From Pelosinus sp. UFO1 (GTDB lineage Bacteria > Bacillota > Negativicutes > DSM-13327), in assembly GCF_000725345.1 (NCBI RefSeq), contig NZ_CP008852.1:4911001-4975000 (forward strand): 64,000 nt of DNA, given 5' to 3'. Positions 34,099-43,339 of the stretch are shown here, in pieces. Each line of letters opens with the position of its first letter. The stretch's first letter is position 1. The notes below the pieces were generated by a model. That model did no database searches. It worked only from the letters and a program-made list of their open reading frames with translations, and was not told the origin of the DNA. Position numbers and translations under genes: made by a program.

Positions 34099-36012
34099 CT
34101 AGTAGGTTTTCTTGACTTCGATTCTATAGTTTTTTAGTTTGCGATAAAGTGTACTTCGATCCATACCTAAGGATCTAGCTGTTTGGGTTATATTCGAATT
34201 ATATTGTGTTAATGCACAAATAATCCTATCTTCTTCTGATAGTAAAGGCACCTCGACTGTATCATTAGCAAGCTCTGGAGCGGATTCTCTGTCGTCCCAA
34301 TACTTTTGTAAAACAATCTCAGTAATCGTTTTTTCATTTGCTATTACGACGAGCCTTTCAATAAAAAACTTTAGTTCTCTAACATTTCCTGGCCAAAAGT
34401 AATTCGCTAGATAGTCGTATCCTGAAGGCGTAATTTCCAGATGTTTAAGGTACTTTCTTTGATAGTGGTGCAAAAAATGTTGTGCGAGATATTTTACATC
34501 GGTGCGGCGATTACGCAATGACGGTAACGTTATTGTTAACACTTTAAGTCTGTAAAAAAGATCTTGCCGGAAATGGCCTTCTTTAATAAGTTCCAGCAAG
34601 TTTTTATTGGTAGCGGCAATGATCCTTATGTCTACAGGAATATATTTGTCATCTCCTAGACGCATGACTTGCTTTTCTTGCAATACCCGCAGTAATCGGC
34701 TTTGCCCGTATTTGTCCATCTCAGAAATTTCATCAAGAAATATGGTGCCCCTATGAGCCATTTCAAATAAACCTGGTTTTCCCTTTTTGGTTGCACCCGT
34801 AAATGCTCCTTCGACATAACCGAAGAGTTCACTTTCAAGCAAATTTTGTGGTAAAGCGGCACAGTTGATGGCAACAAAAGGTCCATTCTTCCTAGGGCTT
34901 GCGTTGTGAATACTTTGGGCAAATAATTCCTTGCCCGTGCCTGATTCGCCAGAGATTAATACAGTGGCATTAATAGAAGACATTTCTTGGGCAATTCGCT
35001 TGCTTTCTATAATCTGAGGGGAGACTCCTAAGATATCACTAAAGTTATATTTTGCAACAAATTTCCTAGCGATCACTTCATTGCGGATTCTAAGTTCCAT
35101 TTCTTGAATACGTGTGACATCCTGGAAAGTAATGATTGCTCCAATGATAGATTGGTCAACAATGATAGGTGCAATGTTAAAGGTAATCCAAATAGCACCA
35201 AGTTGTATAACTTGGCCTATGGATTGCTGTCCTTCTATTAAACATGTTTCAACGTTTATAAAATTAAGCAGGGAGTCTATTCTTTTGCCGAGCATTTCTT
35301 TGGCAGAACGATTTAATAACCGCTCTGCTGCCCTATTAAAAACTTTAATAACCCGCTCTTGATTGATGCTAATAATACCTTCTAAGGAATAGTCCACTAA
35401 TGCTTTGAATTCTTGGGATCGTTCTTTTTCAAATTTTCGGCCTAAGGCTATTTTTTGCGCTTCTAGAAAAGCGGACCGAATGGAGAAATCTCCAGATCGG
35501 ATAAGGTGAGTTTGTAGGCCTTTTTCTGCAGCTAACAGTACTGTTTTGATTCCACCCACTACAATATTGGCATTTGTTGCTACTACTTCCGCTATTTTTG
35601 CAGGAATATCCTCGACGGTTTTCAGAGGATAAATGACTAACTCAATAGCAAGAATTTTTGAAAGTACTTCAATGTCGTTTACCATATTGCGGTAGGCTAG
35701 TATGGCAACTTTCGGATGAGGTAACCCTGTTAGCCTCTTTGATTCATGAAAAACTTGGGCCAAGTCTTGGCCAGTGATGGGGATTTCAACCACAGGGATT
35801 TTAACTTTTGATTCAATAATTAATTGAGCGGTTCCTCCTCTGGAAACAATCACATCAACATCTTCGTTTTGTAGTTTCTTAGCAAGGCGAATTCCGCGAT
35901 TCAGCCTTGCTAAATAAAGGTCAAATTTATGCTCTAAGCCAAGTTGCTGGATAATTTCTTTGCCTTGCAAAAACAATTGTTTGTCCGGAGCAATAAAGGC
36001 TATTTTAGACAA
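34099..36012 (-). CDS. Sigma-54-dependent activator with PrpR_N sensor
   Basis: A 637-residue enhancer-binding protein. Residues 1-190 form a PrpR_N-type sensory domain (VIVSRGGTAQLIIES, VVGGIKT); 195-310 a PAS domain (SLEGIISINQERVIKVFNRAAERL); 330-560 the AAA+ core with GESGTGKE, the sigma-54 contacting GAFTGA, FLDEISEM and LPSLRNRRTD; 595-637 a Fis-type HTH (NSNITQTARSLGMDRSTLYRKLKNY). It is divergent from the LarA-like/garD genes; a -24/-12 promoter and a perfect palindrome between them fit activation by this protein. The ligand is unknown; PrpR senses 2-methylcitrate, but here the neighbouring genes point to an aldarate or hydroxy acid. Confidence 0.92.
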   Translation of the reverse strand: MSKIAFIAPDKQLFLQGKEIIQQLGLEHKFDLYLARLNRGIRLAKKLQNEDVDVIVSRGGTAQLIIESKVKIPVVEIPITGQDLAQVFHESKRLTGLPHPKVAILAYRNMVNDIEVLSKILAIELVIYPLKTVEDIPAKIAEVVATNANIVVGGIKTVLLAAEKGLQTHLIRSGDFSIRSAFLEAQKIALGRKFEKERSQEFKALVDYSLEGIISINQERVIKVFNRAAERLLNRSAKEMLGKRIDSLLNFINVETCLIEGQQSIGQVIQLGAIWITFNIAPIIVDQSIIGAIITFQDVTRIQEMELRIRNEVIARKFVAKYNFSDILGVSPQIIESKRIAQEMSSINATVLISGESGTGKELFAQSIHNASPRKNGPFVAINCAALPQNLLESELFGYVEGAFTGATKKGKPGLFEMAHRGTIFLDEISEMDKYGQSRLLRVLQEKQVMRLGDDKYIPVDIRIIAATNKNLLELIKEGHFRQDLFYRLKVLTITLPSLRNRRTDVKYLAQHFLHHYQRKYLKHLEITPSGYDYLANYFWPGNVRELKFFIERLVVIANEKTITEIVLQKYWDDRESAPELANDTVEVPLLSEEDRIICALTQYNSNITQTARSLGMDRSTLYRKLKNYRIEVKKTY

Positions 36013-36154
36013 ATCGGATCACTCCCCTTAACTAAGTCTTTAGATTATATATTGTTAAAAAAGTGTAACTATAGTTTTTATGTAAGAACAGGAAAGAATT
36101 ACTTGTTCTTCTTTTTTATTATACACGCTTAGAGGTAGGCATGAAACAACATAT

Positions 36155-36192
36155 GTAGGAAAATCTGCAACAATTGTTGCAGATTTTCCTAC
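36155..36192. promoter_or_regulatory. Perfect 38-bp palindrome, probable enhancer (UAS)
   Basis: GTAGGAAAATCTGCAACAA (36155-36173) is followed at once by its exact inverted copy (36174-36192). Its centre lies about 85 bases upstream of the -12 element of the sigma-54 promoter, the usual distance for activator binding. It has no T-tract, so it is not a terminator. Confidence 0.85.
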
Positions 36193-36244
36193 AGCTATGG
36201 TGATAAATGAGGTATGAAGATAAGATTTACAACATTCTGACAAT

Positions 36245-36260
36245 TGGCATGGTATTTGCA
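36245..36260 (+). promoter_or_regulatory. Sigma-54 promoter of the LarA-like/garD operon
   Basis: TGGCATG-GTAT-TTGCA: GG at 36246-36247 and GC at 36258-36259 are separated by exactly ten bases, matching the -24/-12 consensus. The predicted start of transcription is about 60 bases before the gene. Confidence 0.9.
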
Positions 36261-36330
36261 ATAGTTGAAGTATGTGCGAGTCTAAAAAGCTTTATTAATA
36301 TAAGAAAGGTGTAAAAGTGAGGAGTAAACC

Positions 36331-37644
36331 GTGAAAATTAAAAAAGGTGGGGTTGTATCAGATTTATTAAAGGATGTACCTATCCCTAAAATGTTTTATG
36401 CAAAGCAAATATTCCCAAGACCAATTATTACGCCAAAAGAAATACCAGGAGTTGTTTTTGCCGAATTATCCAAAGAAAAATGTGCCGATCAAATTAAGCC
36501 GGGGATGAATATAGCCATTACTGCAGGAAGCAGGGGGATTGCAAACGTAGATGTTATTACGAAAGCAATCGTAGATTTTGTGAAAGCTCAAAATGCCAAG
36601 CCGTTCATTGTTCCAGCAATGGGAAGTCATGGCGGAGCAACAGCACAAGGACAGATAGAAATATTAGCAGGCTATAACATTACAGAAGAAAAAATGGGAT
36701 GTCCGATAAAATCCTGCATGGACACCGTAATGTTAGGTTATTCAGAATTAGGAAAGCCAGTTTATTTAGATAAAATAGCTTATGAATCAGATGGTATTAT
36801 TGTATCTTGTCGTCTAAAGCTTCATAACGCATTCCGCGGTGAATATGAGAGTGGGCCTTGTAAGATGATGGTAGTTGGTCTAGGGAAACAGCATGGTGCA
36901 GAGAGTGTCCATAGCGATGGTATGGGGAAGATTGCTGAGAATCTACCGGCCAATGCAAAAATAATCCTGGAAAAAGCGCCCATTTTACTAGCGATTCCCT
37001 GTATGGAAAATGCATATGATGAAACTTGTAAAATAGAAGCCATTCATAAAGATGATATTATGGCTAGAGAACCGGAATTATTAAAATGGGCGGCTGCTAA
37101 TATGCCTCAGTTAATTGTAGGCGAGGGAGACGTTCTCATTGTTGACGAAATTGGCAAAAACTATAGCGGTACTGGGGTAGACCCTAATATTACAGGCACA
37201 TTTTCTACCGATTATGCAACCGGTGGTTTGCAGGTTCAAAGAACGTGTATGTTGGATATTACAGATTGTTCTCATGGAAATGGATTAGGTACTGGCTTAG
37301 CTAGTGCAATTACAAAACGGTTATTTGATAAGTTGGATCCTGAAAAGATGTATCCTAATTGTTTGACAAGTACCGTACTAAAGTCAGCGGGAATTCCGAT
37401 TGTTGTAGCAACCGATAAAGAAGCCATTCAATTATGTATACGAACTTTAAATAATGTAAACAAAGGAAAGGCAAGAATCATTCGTATTCCGAATAGTCTT
37501 CATATTGGACAGATTATGTTATCAGAAGCATATTATGAGGATGTTAATCATGGAAAATATGAAGGGTTAGAAGCAGAAAGTGAGCCGCAATACATGGAAT
37601 TTGATGTGGAAGGAAATCTAATTACGTCTATTATCAGAGAGTAA
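36331..37644 (+). CDS. LarA-like nickel-pincer racemase/epimerase family protein
   Basis: A 437-residue member of the LarA-like superfamily (DUF2088 N-terminal domain). Conserved parts include AITAGSRGIANVDVITKA, FIVPAMGSHGGATAQGQ (histidine of the SHGG motif) and CRLKLHNAFRGEYESGPCKM with VGLGKQHGA, where the LarA active-site His and pincer-bearing Lys would fall. LarA uses a nickel-pincer nucleotide to racemise 2-hydroxy acids; homologues act on other alpha-hydroxy acids and sugar acids. Here, cotranscription with galactarate dehydratase suggests epimerisation of an aldarate or a related hydroxy acid. larB/C/E cofactor genes are not in the window. GTG start behind GAGGAG. Confidence 0.82.
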   Translation: MKIKKGGVVSDLLKDVPIPKMFYAKQIFPRPIITPKEIPGVVFAELSKEKCADQIKPGMNIAITAGSRGIANVDVITKAIVDFVKAQNAKPFIVPAMGSHGGATAQGQIEILAGYNITEEKMGCPIKSCMDTVMLGYSELGKPVYLDKIAYESDGIIVSCRLKLHNAFRGEYESGPCKMMVVGLGKQHGAESVHSDGMGKIAENLPANAKIILEKAPILLAIPCMENAYDETCKIEAIHKDDIMAREPELLKWAAANMPQLIVGEGDVLIVDEIGKNYSGTGVDPNITGTFSTDYATGGLQVQRTCMLDITDCSHGNGLGTGLASAITKRLFDKLDPEKMYPNCLTSTVLKSAGIPIVVATDKEAIQLCIRTLNNVNKGKARIIRIPNSLHIGQIMLSEAYYEDVNHGKYEGLEAESEPQYMEFDVEGNLITSIIRE

Positions 37645-37668
37645 GATGAAATAAAGGAGAGAATGACT

Positions 37669-39198
37669 TTGACTGACATTAAAAAAGAAGTGCCTCTTTA
37701 CATTAAGATTAACCCAATAGATAATGTTGCGATTGTTGTCAATGCTGGAGGATTGCCAGAAGGTACAGTGTTTCCTTGCGGTCTTGAGCTCAAAGAGCAT
37801 GTTCCACAAGGGCATAAAGTTGCCTTAATGGATTTAAAACAAGAAGAGGAGATTGTTCGCTATGGTGAAGTGATTGGATATGCAATTCGTCCCATTGCTA
37901 AAGGCAGTTGGATTGATGAATCATTAATGCGTATGCCGACTTCACCAAACTTAGACGATTTATCCATTGCGAGCAAGGTTCCCCCAAAACTTCCGCCTCT
38001 TGAAGGGTACACCTTTGAAGGATTTCGCAACGCAGATGGCAGTGCGGCAACAAAAAATATTCTTGGCATTAGTACCAGTGTTCAATGTGTTGCCGGTGTT
38101 CTTGATTATGCGGTAAAAAGAATCAAAGAAGAAATACTTCCGGAGTACCCTAATGTGGAAGATGTAGTGGCATTAAATCATAATTACGGCTGTGGTGTAG
38201 CGATCAATGCTCCTGAAGCGATTATTCCCATTCGTACTCTACAAAATATTGCCACTCATCCTAACTTTGGTGGAGAAATAATGATTGTTGGCTTGGGGTG
38301 TGAAAAGCTGATGCCAGAAAAAATGAGCCAAAACAGTGATGCTGCAGCAATCGTTGTATTACAAGAGCAACGTGGGTTTAGTAAAATGGTCGAGAAAATT
38401 ATGGAAGAGGCTACAGAACAGTTAAAAAGATTGAATGCTCGAAAACGGGTTACCTGTCCTATTTCGGATTTAGTGATTGGCATGCAGTGTGGCGGGAGTG
38501 ATGCTTTTTCAGGTGTTACCGCTAATCCAGCAGTGGGATATGCAGCTGATTTGTTAGTGCGCGCTGGAGCGACTGTATTATTTTCAGAAGTCACAGAGGT
38601 GAGAGATGGAATTCATTTATTAACGCCTCGTGCCGCGAATGAAGAAGTCGGTCGTAAACTCATTCAAGAAATGAAATGGTATGATCATTACTTAGATCTT
38701 GGCGAAGTGGATCGCAGTGCGAACACAACGCCGGGCAATAAAAGAGGCGGTCTGGCAAACATTGTGGAAAAGGCCCTTGGTTCGATTGTCAAATCCGGTA
38801 GCAGTGCTATTGTAGGAGTGTTATCTCCTGGTGAAAAGGCTAAGGAAAAAGGACTGATTTATGCAGCAACGCCAGCAAGTGATTTTGTCTGTGGTACCCT
38901 GCAATTGGCTTCTGGGATCCATGTGCAAGTGTTCACCACTGGGCGAGGAACGCCTTATGGATTGGCCATGGTGCCAGTTATCAAAGTCGGGACCCGGAAC
39001 GCGTTGGCAGAAGAGTGGCATGATCTCATTGATGTGAATGCAGGACAAATTGCAACTGGCGATGCAACGATTGAAGAAATTGGCTGGGAAATCTTTCGGC
39101 TCATTATCGAAGTTGCCAGCGGTCGTAAACAAACTTGGGCTCAGCACTGGGGGCTGCAGAATGCGTTATGCTTATTTAACCCTGCGCCAGTAACCTGA
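37669..39198 (+). CDS. garD: Galactarate dehydratase
   Basis: A 509-residue enzyme of the GarD/UxaA family. The N-terminal SAF-like domain (about 10-80: [36 protein letters not shown] split by one residue) is followed by the large catalytic domain with [44 protein letters not shown] and [16 protein letters not shown]. It removes water from galactarate to give 5-keto-4-deoxyglucarate. TTG 37669 has AAAGGAG at nine bases; ATG 37663 is only three bases from it and is less likely. It lies 24 bases after the LarA-like gene in the sigma-54 operon. Altronate dehydratase is a less likely alternative. Confidence 0.85.
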   Translation: MTDIKKEVPLYIKINPIDNVAIVVNAGGLPEGTVFPCGLELKEHVPQGHKVALMDLKQEEEIVRYGEVIGYAIRPIAKGSWIDESLMRMPTSPNLDDLSIASKVPPKLPPLEGYTFEGFRNADGSAATKNILGISTSVQCVAGVLDYAVKRIKEEILPEYPNVEDVVALNHNYGCGVAINAPEAIIPIRTLQNIATHPNFGGEIMIVGLGCEKLMPEKMSQNSDAAAIVVLQEQRGFSKMVEKIMEEATEQLKRLNARKRVTCPISDLVIGMQCGGSDAFSGVTANPAVGYAADLLVRAGATVLFSEVTEVRDGIHLLTPRAANEEVGRKLIQEMKWYDHYLDLGEVDRSANTTPGNKRGGLANIVEKALGSIVKSGSSAIVGVLSPGEKAKEKGLIYAATPASDFVCGTLQLASGIHVQVFTTGRGTPYGLAMVPVIKVGTRNALAEEWHDLIDVNAGQIATGDATIEEIGWEIFRLIIEVASGRKQTWAQHWGLQNALCLFNPAPVT

Positions 39199-39282
39199 TA
39201 GTTCGTATTGAGTTAAACGAAATAAAAACAGTATATATTTTATTTATTAACGATCTAGAGGACGGATTCTGTTTTTGAAGAT

Positions 39283-39298
39283 TGGTACAATATTTGCA
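39283..39298 (+). promoter_or_regulatory. Sigma-54 promoter of the iron alcohol dehydrogenase gene
   Basis: TGGTACAATATTTGCA: GG (39284-39285), ten bases, GC (39296-39297). About 75 bases before the ATG. No copy of the 36155 palindrome is seen upstream, so the enhancer must be elsewhere or diverged. Confidence 0.82.
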
Positions 39299-39371
39299 AA
39301 ATAGTAGGTATAGCATAGTAACCTATCTATGAGCATAGGTACTAATTAAAAATGAAGGAGAGGAAATTTAC

Positions 39372-40454
39372 ATGAATACTCAATTGCCTTTCCCTGGGAA
39401 AATGTTTCGTGGTGCAGATGCCTTGCTGTGTATAGGAGAGTATTGTAACACATTGGGAAAAAGAGTTTATATTTTAGGTGGGAAGACAGCACTGGACAAA
39501 ACGCAGGAAATCATCCAAAAACAAATGGCGGACTTCAACATTGATGTAATTGCTACTGATTGGTATGGCGGTGAATGTTCACGAGCTAATATTGAGAATT
39601 TAGCTGATAGGGCTATGGCAGGTAAGGCGGATTTCATTTTAGCTGCTGGTGGTGGAAAGGCGCTTGATACAGGAAAGGCTGTAGCAGCTAAATGCCTTTT
39701 GCCTATAGTTACCGTTCCCACCATTGCTGCCACTTGTGCGGCGATAACACCCTTAACAGTACTGTACGATGAAAAGGGTCAATTTGCCGACAATCTTTTT
39801 CTAACAGAGTGTCCAGTGGCAACCATTATTGATACTACAGTCATTCTTGGTGCCCCATCTTCTTGGTTAGCTGCCGGTATCGGCGATACACTAGCAAAAA
39901 TGTATGAATTGCGTGCTGCAGCATCGCGCATGAAACCAACAAGTTTAACAATGGCAGCTGTTTCAAATGGTCAGATTTGTTACGATATAATAAAACATTT
40001 TGGTAAGGATGCACTGGAATCGGCAGAAAATAAGAGACATAGTACGGCGTTGGATGCAACAGTAGACGCTATTGTTTTATTTGCGGGCATGTCATCTATT
40101 TATGGCGGAGAAAAACTGCGTAATGCTGCGGCACATGCGATTTATAACGGATTCACTAAAGTGCCTAAATCCCATAGTGTTGCTCACGGACTCATTGTAG
40201 GATATGGGAACTTATGCCTCTTAGCACTAGAGGAGAAGTCGGATCAAGAAATACTGGAAGAAATAAAGCTGGCGAATCGCTGCAAAATCCCGACCACTTT
40301 AAGACAAATTGCTAGTTTATCAAAAGAGGAATTAGAAATTATAGCTGAAGCTTCCTCTAAAGCAACAGCTATGGCTTGTATGCCATTTGAAGTATCCAAA
40401 GAGATGGTAATTAATGCAATAAAGCGAGTTGATAGTTTGGCGGCTCAAGTTTGA
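39372..40454 (+). CDS. Iron-containing alcohol dehydrogenase, glycerol-dehydrogenase-like
   Basis: A 360-residue group III (GldA-like) dehydrogenase. The NAD-binding loop AAGGGKALDTGKAVA is near 91-105, and metal ligands D172, H255 and H272 match the Asp/His/His triad of glycerol dehydrogenase. The total length is typical. Substrate specificity is not clear: relatives oxidise glycerol, 1,2-propanediol or hydroxy acids. Its own sigma-54 promoter indicates it belongs to the regulon of the PrpR_N activator with the LarA-like and garD genes, so it may reduce or oxidise an intermediate of that pathway. GAAGGAGAGG precedes the ATG. Confidence 0.87.
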   Translation: MNTQLPFPGKMFRGADALLCIGEYCNTLGKRVYILGGKTALDKTQEIIQKQMADFNIDVIATDWYGGECSRANIENLADRAMAGKADFILAAGGGKALDTGKAVAAKCLLPIVTVPTIAATCAAITPLTVLYDEKGQFADNLFLTECPVATIIDTTVILGAPSSWLAAGIGDTLAKMYELRAAASRMKPTSLTMAAVSNGQICYDIIKHFGKDALESAENKRHSTALDATVDAIVLFAGMSSIYGGEKLRNAAAHAIYNGFTKVPKSHSVAHGLIVGYGNLCLLALEEKSDQEILEEIKLANRCKIPTTLRQIASLSKEELEIIAEASSKATAMACMPFEVSKEMVINAIKRVDSLAAQV

Positions 40455-40556
40455 AGTGTCATTAACTAAATATGATGTAAATATAGTATTATCACTCAGT
40501 AAAAAATGAAATGAAAACATATTATTTTTAGTTAACTACTTTTAGAATGCAGGATT

Positions 40557-40575
40557 ATTTCATATAATAATGAAT
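40557..40575. promoter_or_regulatory. ATTTCAT palindrome-like site upstream of iclR gene
   Basis: ATTTCATATAATAATGAAT is nearly symmetric and resembles the site at 41721. Candidate autoregulatory operator of the IclR protein. Confidence 0.4.
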
Positions 40576-40628
40576 TATATCGAAATAATGAATTACGTAG
40601 CTAACATGTGAAATTTGGAGTGATAATA

Positions 40629-41396
40629 ATGGCTGTTAATAAAGAATTGCTAAATAATAGCATTACAAAGGCAATTACAATACTGAATTGCTTTTCTTAT
40701 GAGAATCCGAGACTGCGCTTAAAAGATATTAGTGCAATCACGGGAATTAACCAACCAACTGCTTATCGTTTATTAAATACATTAAAAGAGTTTAATTTAA
40801 TTGAACAACACGAAGTAAGCTATTCTTTGGGGCGTGGTTTTCTAAAATATGAGGGTATTGTTCTCAACTCGATGGAAATTAGGCGAATTTGTCTCCCTTA
40901 TCTTGAAGAATTATCAAATAACCTAAAGTTGAATGTGAATTTAGCAGTGCTTGATGATAATGAGGTCATCTATGTTGCGAGAGCCGAGACGCCCTATTGC
41001 ACATATGGCTATTTTCATATTGGAATGCGTCGCCCTATTTACTGTACTGCCTTAGGAAAAGTCTTAGTTTGTAAGACCCCAGAAGTGGTAAGTGAAGTTT
41101 TTAAGCGCGATGTCAATCGCTATACGCTAAATACAATCACTGATGCTGATACTTTCTTAAAAGAAATTGAAAAAGTAAGCTTACAAGGGTATGCAGTGGA
41201 TCTAGAGGAGTGGAATAATGGGATTAACTGCATCGCTGCTCCCCTTTATGATGCAACAGGAAAAATCATTGCAGGTATCAGTATCTCGGGGCCTACCAGC
41301 ATGTATTCGGTAGAAAAACTAATGGAATACGTACCTATATTGATTGATTATGCCAACCGATTGTCAGCTAGAATGGGTTCAAGAGGCGGTTGGTGA
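40629..41396 (+). CDS. IclR-family transcriptional regulator
   Basis: A 255-residue IclR protein: N-terminal winged HTH (TKAITILNCFSYENPRLRLK and GINQPTAYRLLNTLKEFNLI) and C-terminal effector domain (about 80-250) with MRRPIYCTALGKVLV, GYAVDLEEWNNGINCIAAPLY and GISISGPTSM. Start ATG 40629 lies eight bases after TTGGAG. It stands immediately before the glucarate operon in the same direction, with a symmetrical ATTTCA/TGAAAT site in that operon's upstream region. Control of glucarate/galactarate catabolism is inferred from position. Confidence 0.88.
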   Translation: MAVNKELLNNSITKAITILNCFSYENPRLRLKDISAITGINQPTAYRLLNTLKEFNLIEQHEVSYSLGRGFLKYEGIVLNSMEIRRICLPYLEELSNNLKLNVNLAVLDDNEVIYVARAETPYCTYGYFHIGMRRPIYCTALGKVLVCKTPEVVSEVFKRDVNRYTLNTITDADTFLKEIEKVSLQGYAVDLEEWNNGINCIAAPLYDATGKIIAGISISGPTSMYSVEKLMEYVPILIDYANRLSARMGSRGGW

Positions 41397-41447
41397 CAGT
41401 AGGGGAAGCGAATGTTTCCGTTGTAATTTAAAAGTATGATTAAGAAC

Positions 41448-41490
41448 AAAGCACTCTTTGAAGATCTCAAAGAGTGCTTTATTTTCTTTT
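41448..41490 (+). terminator. Terminator after iclR gene
   Basis: AAAGCACTCTTTGA (41448-41461) pairs perfectly with 41467-41480, followed by ATTTTCTTTT. The structured repeat begins in this T-tract. Confidence 0.92.
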
Positions 41491-41590
41491 ACGGAATCAG
41501 AAAGTATAACACTTCCTTGATTCCAAGTAAGAACGACTAAGGCTTCTGCCTGCGTCTGAGGACTTGGCCTAAGCCAAGTCTTTTCTTATA
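41487..41590 (+). repeat. Structured dispersed repeat (about 105 bp), copy 1
   Basis: Consensus pieces: TTTTACGGAATCAGAAAGTA, TAACACTTCCTTGATTCCAA, GTAAGAACGACTAAGG, CTTCTGCCTGCGTCTGAGGA, CTTGGCNNAAGCCAAGTC, TTTTCTTATA. GGAATCA can pair with TGATTCC, and GACTTGGC (41561-41568) with GCCAAGTC (41573-41580), followed by TTTTCTT. Other copies: 49351, 55559, 60097. Confidence 0.9.
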
Positions 41591-41720
41591 TATATCATTG
41601 TGTCGAGATAAGAGTCAGATTTGTCGATATTATTATTTATATTTAGAAAAATAAATTTATTTGCGAAAAATAGAAGGAATATTAATATAATGAATAGAAT
41701 ACTATTAAAAAAGAAATACA

Positions 41721-41737
41721 ATTTCAATATATGAAAT
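41721..41737. promoter_or_regulatory. Palindrome upstream of glucarate operon, probable IclR operator
   Basis: ATTTCA-ATATA-TGAAAT is a perfect inverted repeat about 210 bases before the MFS gene. The remainder of 41591-41946 is very AT-rich with no gene. Confidence 0.6.
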
Positions 41738-41946
41738 AAAAATATCAAAAATGGAATGAAATGTGGTTGAGAAAATTTTATTGATGGTTATCTCCAATTG
41801 GGAAATATATGAAGAAACGTAAGAGAATGGGGGGGCAGACAGTTACCTTATTACTATTTTATCCGTTAGCGGAAGTTGTCTCTTAGATATCAAAATAAGC
41901 TTAATGGAAGCGCTACTAAGAAGTTAAATTATAAGGAGGATATATT

Positions 41947-43320
41947 ATGAAAGATTCTATAAAAAAAAGTAATGTCCGTTGGATCGTCGTAGCCGTTTTA
42001 TTCTTTATTACCATAATCAATTATGCCGATCGTGCCACTATTTCACTTGCTGGTCCAGCGATAGCAAAAGAATTAAACATGGATTCGATATCAATGGGTT
42101 ATATCTTTTCAGCTTTCGGTTGGTCCTATGTTGTTTTTCAGTTGCCTGGAGGATATTTCTTAGATCGCTTTGGCTCAAAAAAGGTATATGCATATAGCAT
42201 TTTTTTCTGGTCTTTATTTACCCTATTTCAAGGCTTCGTTGGTTTTCTTACTGGAGCCACAGCAATTATAACGTTGTTTGCGTTGCGGTTTATGGTTGGA
42301 GCTGCTGAGGCACCTTCTTTCCCGGCAAATAGCCGGATTGTTGCAGCTTGGTTTCCTGCATCAGAGCGTGGTACTGCTTCCGCTATTTTTAATTCGGCCC
42401 AATATGCGGCCACTGTATTTTTTGCACCGCTGATGGGATGGCTTATTCACAATTTTGGTTGGCATTATGTATTTGTAGTCATGGGCGGATTGGGAATCGC
42501 TTTTACGTTAGTATGGAATAAGTTGATTCATAACCCTAAGGATCATCCAATGATTAATAAGGCTGAGATTGAGTATATTGAACAAGGTGGCGGCTTGGTT
42601 GATATGGATCAATCCCAAAAAGATGTTTGTAAGCAAGAAGGGTCTAATATGCAGTGCGATGTAGATCAAGAGAAAAAGGATGTCGCTAAGCAAGAAGGAC
42701 CTAATATGCACTATATAAAAGAATTGCTGAGAAATCGTATGATGGTAGGCATCTATGTTGCTCAATATTGCATCAATGCCATTACCTATTTCTTCATTAC
42801 TTGGTTTCCAGTCTATCTAGTACAGGCTCGCGGAATGACAATCTTGAAAGCCGGTTTTGCTGCATCCGTACCAGCTATATTCGGTTTTTTAGGCGGTATT
42901 CTGGGTGGTGTTATATCTGATTTCTTGCTTAAAAAGGGTTATTCCCTTACGGTTGCAAGGAAGGTGCCCATCGTACTTGGTATGTTATTGTCCATGAGTA
43001 TGCTTGCTTGTAACTATGTAGATATTCATTGGATGATTATTGCTATCATGGCTTTAGCTTTCTTCGGAAAAGGTCTTGGTGCACTTGGCTGGGCGGTTAA
43101 CTCGGATACGGCGCCAAAACAAATTGCTGGCTTGAGTGGAGGACTCTTAAACACTTGCGGTAATCTCTCAAGTATCACGACGCCAATTGCTATTGGCTAT
43201 ATTATTCAATCAACAGGATCGTTTAATGGTGCGCTAATCTATGTTGTTGTACATGCTTTTATTGCCATAGTCAGCTACCTGTTTGTTGTTGGAGAAATAA
43301 AACGTGTTGAACTTAAATAA
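41947..43320 (+). CDS. MFS aldarate transporter (GudP/GarP-like)
   Basis: A 457-residue ACS-family symporter with 12 spans. N-terminal NYADRATISLAGPAIAKEL and GGYFLDRFGSKKVY match glucarate/galactarate permeases, and it heads the operon with glucarate dehydratases and garR. The central cytoplasmic loop is enlarged by a 19-residue direct repeat (DQSQKDVCKQEGSNM, DQEKKDVAKQEGPNM), so the protein is longer than GudP's usual 430-450. AAGGAGGA precedes the ATG. It imports D-glucarate and/or galactarate with protons by family analogy. Confidence 0.85.
   Translation: MKDSIKKSNVRWIVVAVLFFITIINYADRATISLAGPAIAKELNMDSISMGYIFSAFGWSYVVFQLPGGYFLDRFGSKKVYAYSIFFWSLFTLFQGFVGFLTGATAIITLFALRFMVGAAEAPSFPANSRIVAAWFPASERGTASAIFNSAQYAATVFFAPLMGWLIHNFGWHYVFVVMGGLGIAFTLVWNKLIHNPKDHPMINKAEIEYIEQGGGLVDMDQSQKDVCKQEGSNMQCDVDQEKKDVAKQEGPNMHYIKELLRNRMMVGIYVAQYCINAITYFFITWFPVYLVQARGMTILKAGFAASVPAIFGFLGGILGGVISDFLLKKGYSLTVARKVPIVLGMLLSMSMLACNYVDIHWMIIAIMALAFFGKGLGALGWAVNSDTAPKQIAGLSGGLLNTCGNLSSITTPIAIGYIIQSTGSFNGALIYVVVHAFIAIVSYLFVVGEIKRVELK
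42604..42717 (+). repeat. 57-bp tandem duplication inside MFS gene
   Basis: Two in-frame 57-base units (starting GATCAA at 42607 and 42664), about three quarters identical, encode two 19-residue copies in the loop between spans 6 and 7. Confidence 0.8.
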
Positions 43321-43339
43321 AAGGAGGCTCTTTTAAAAT

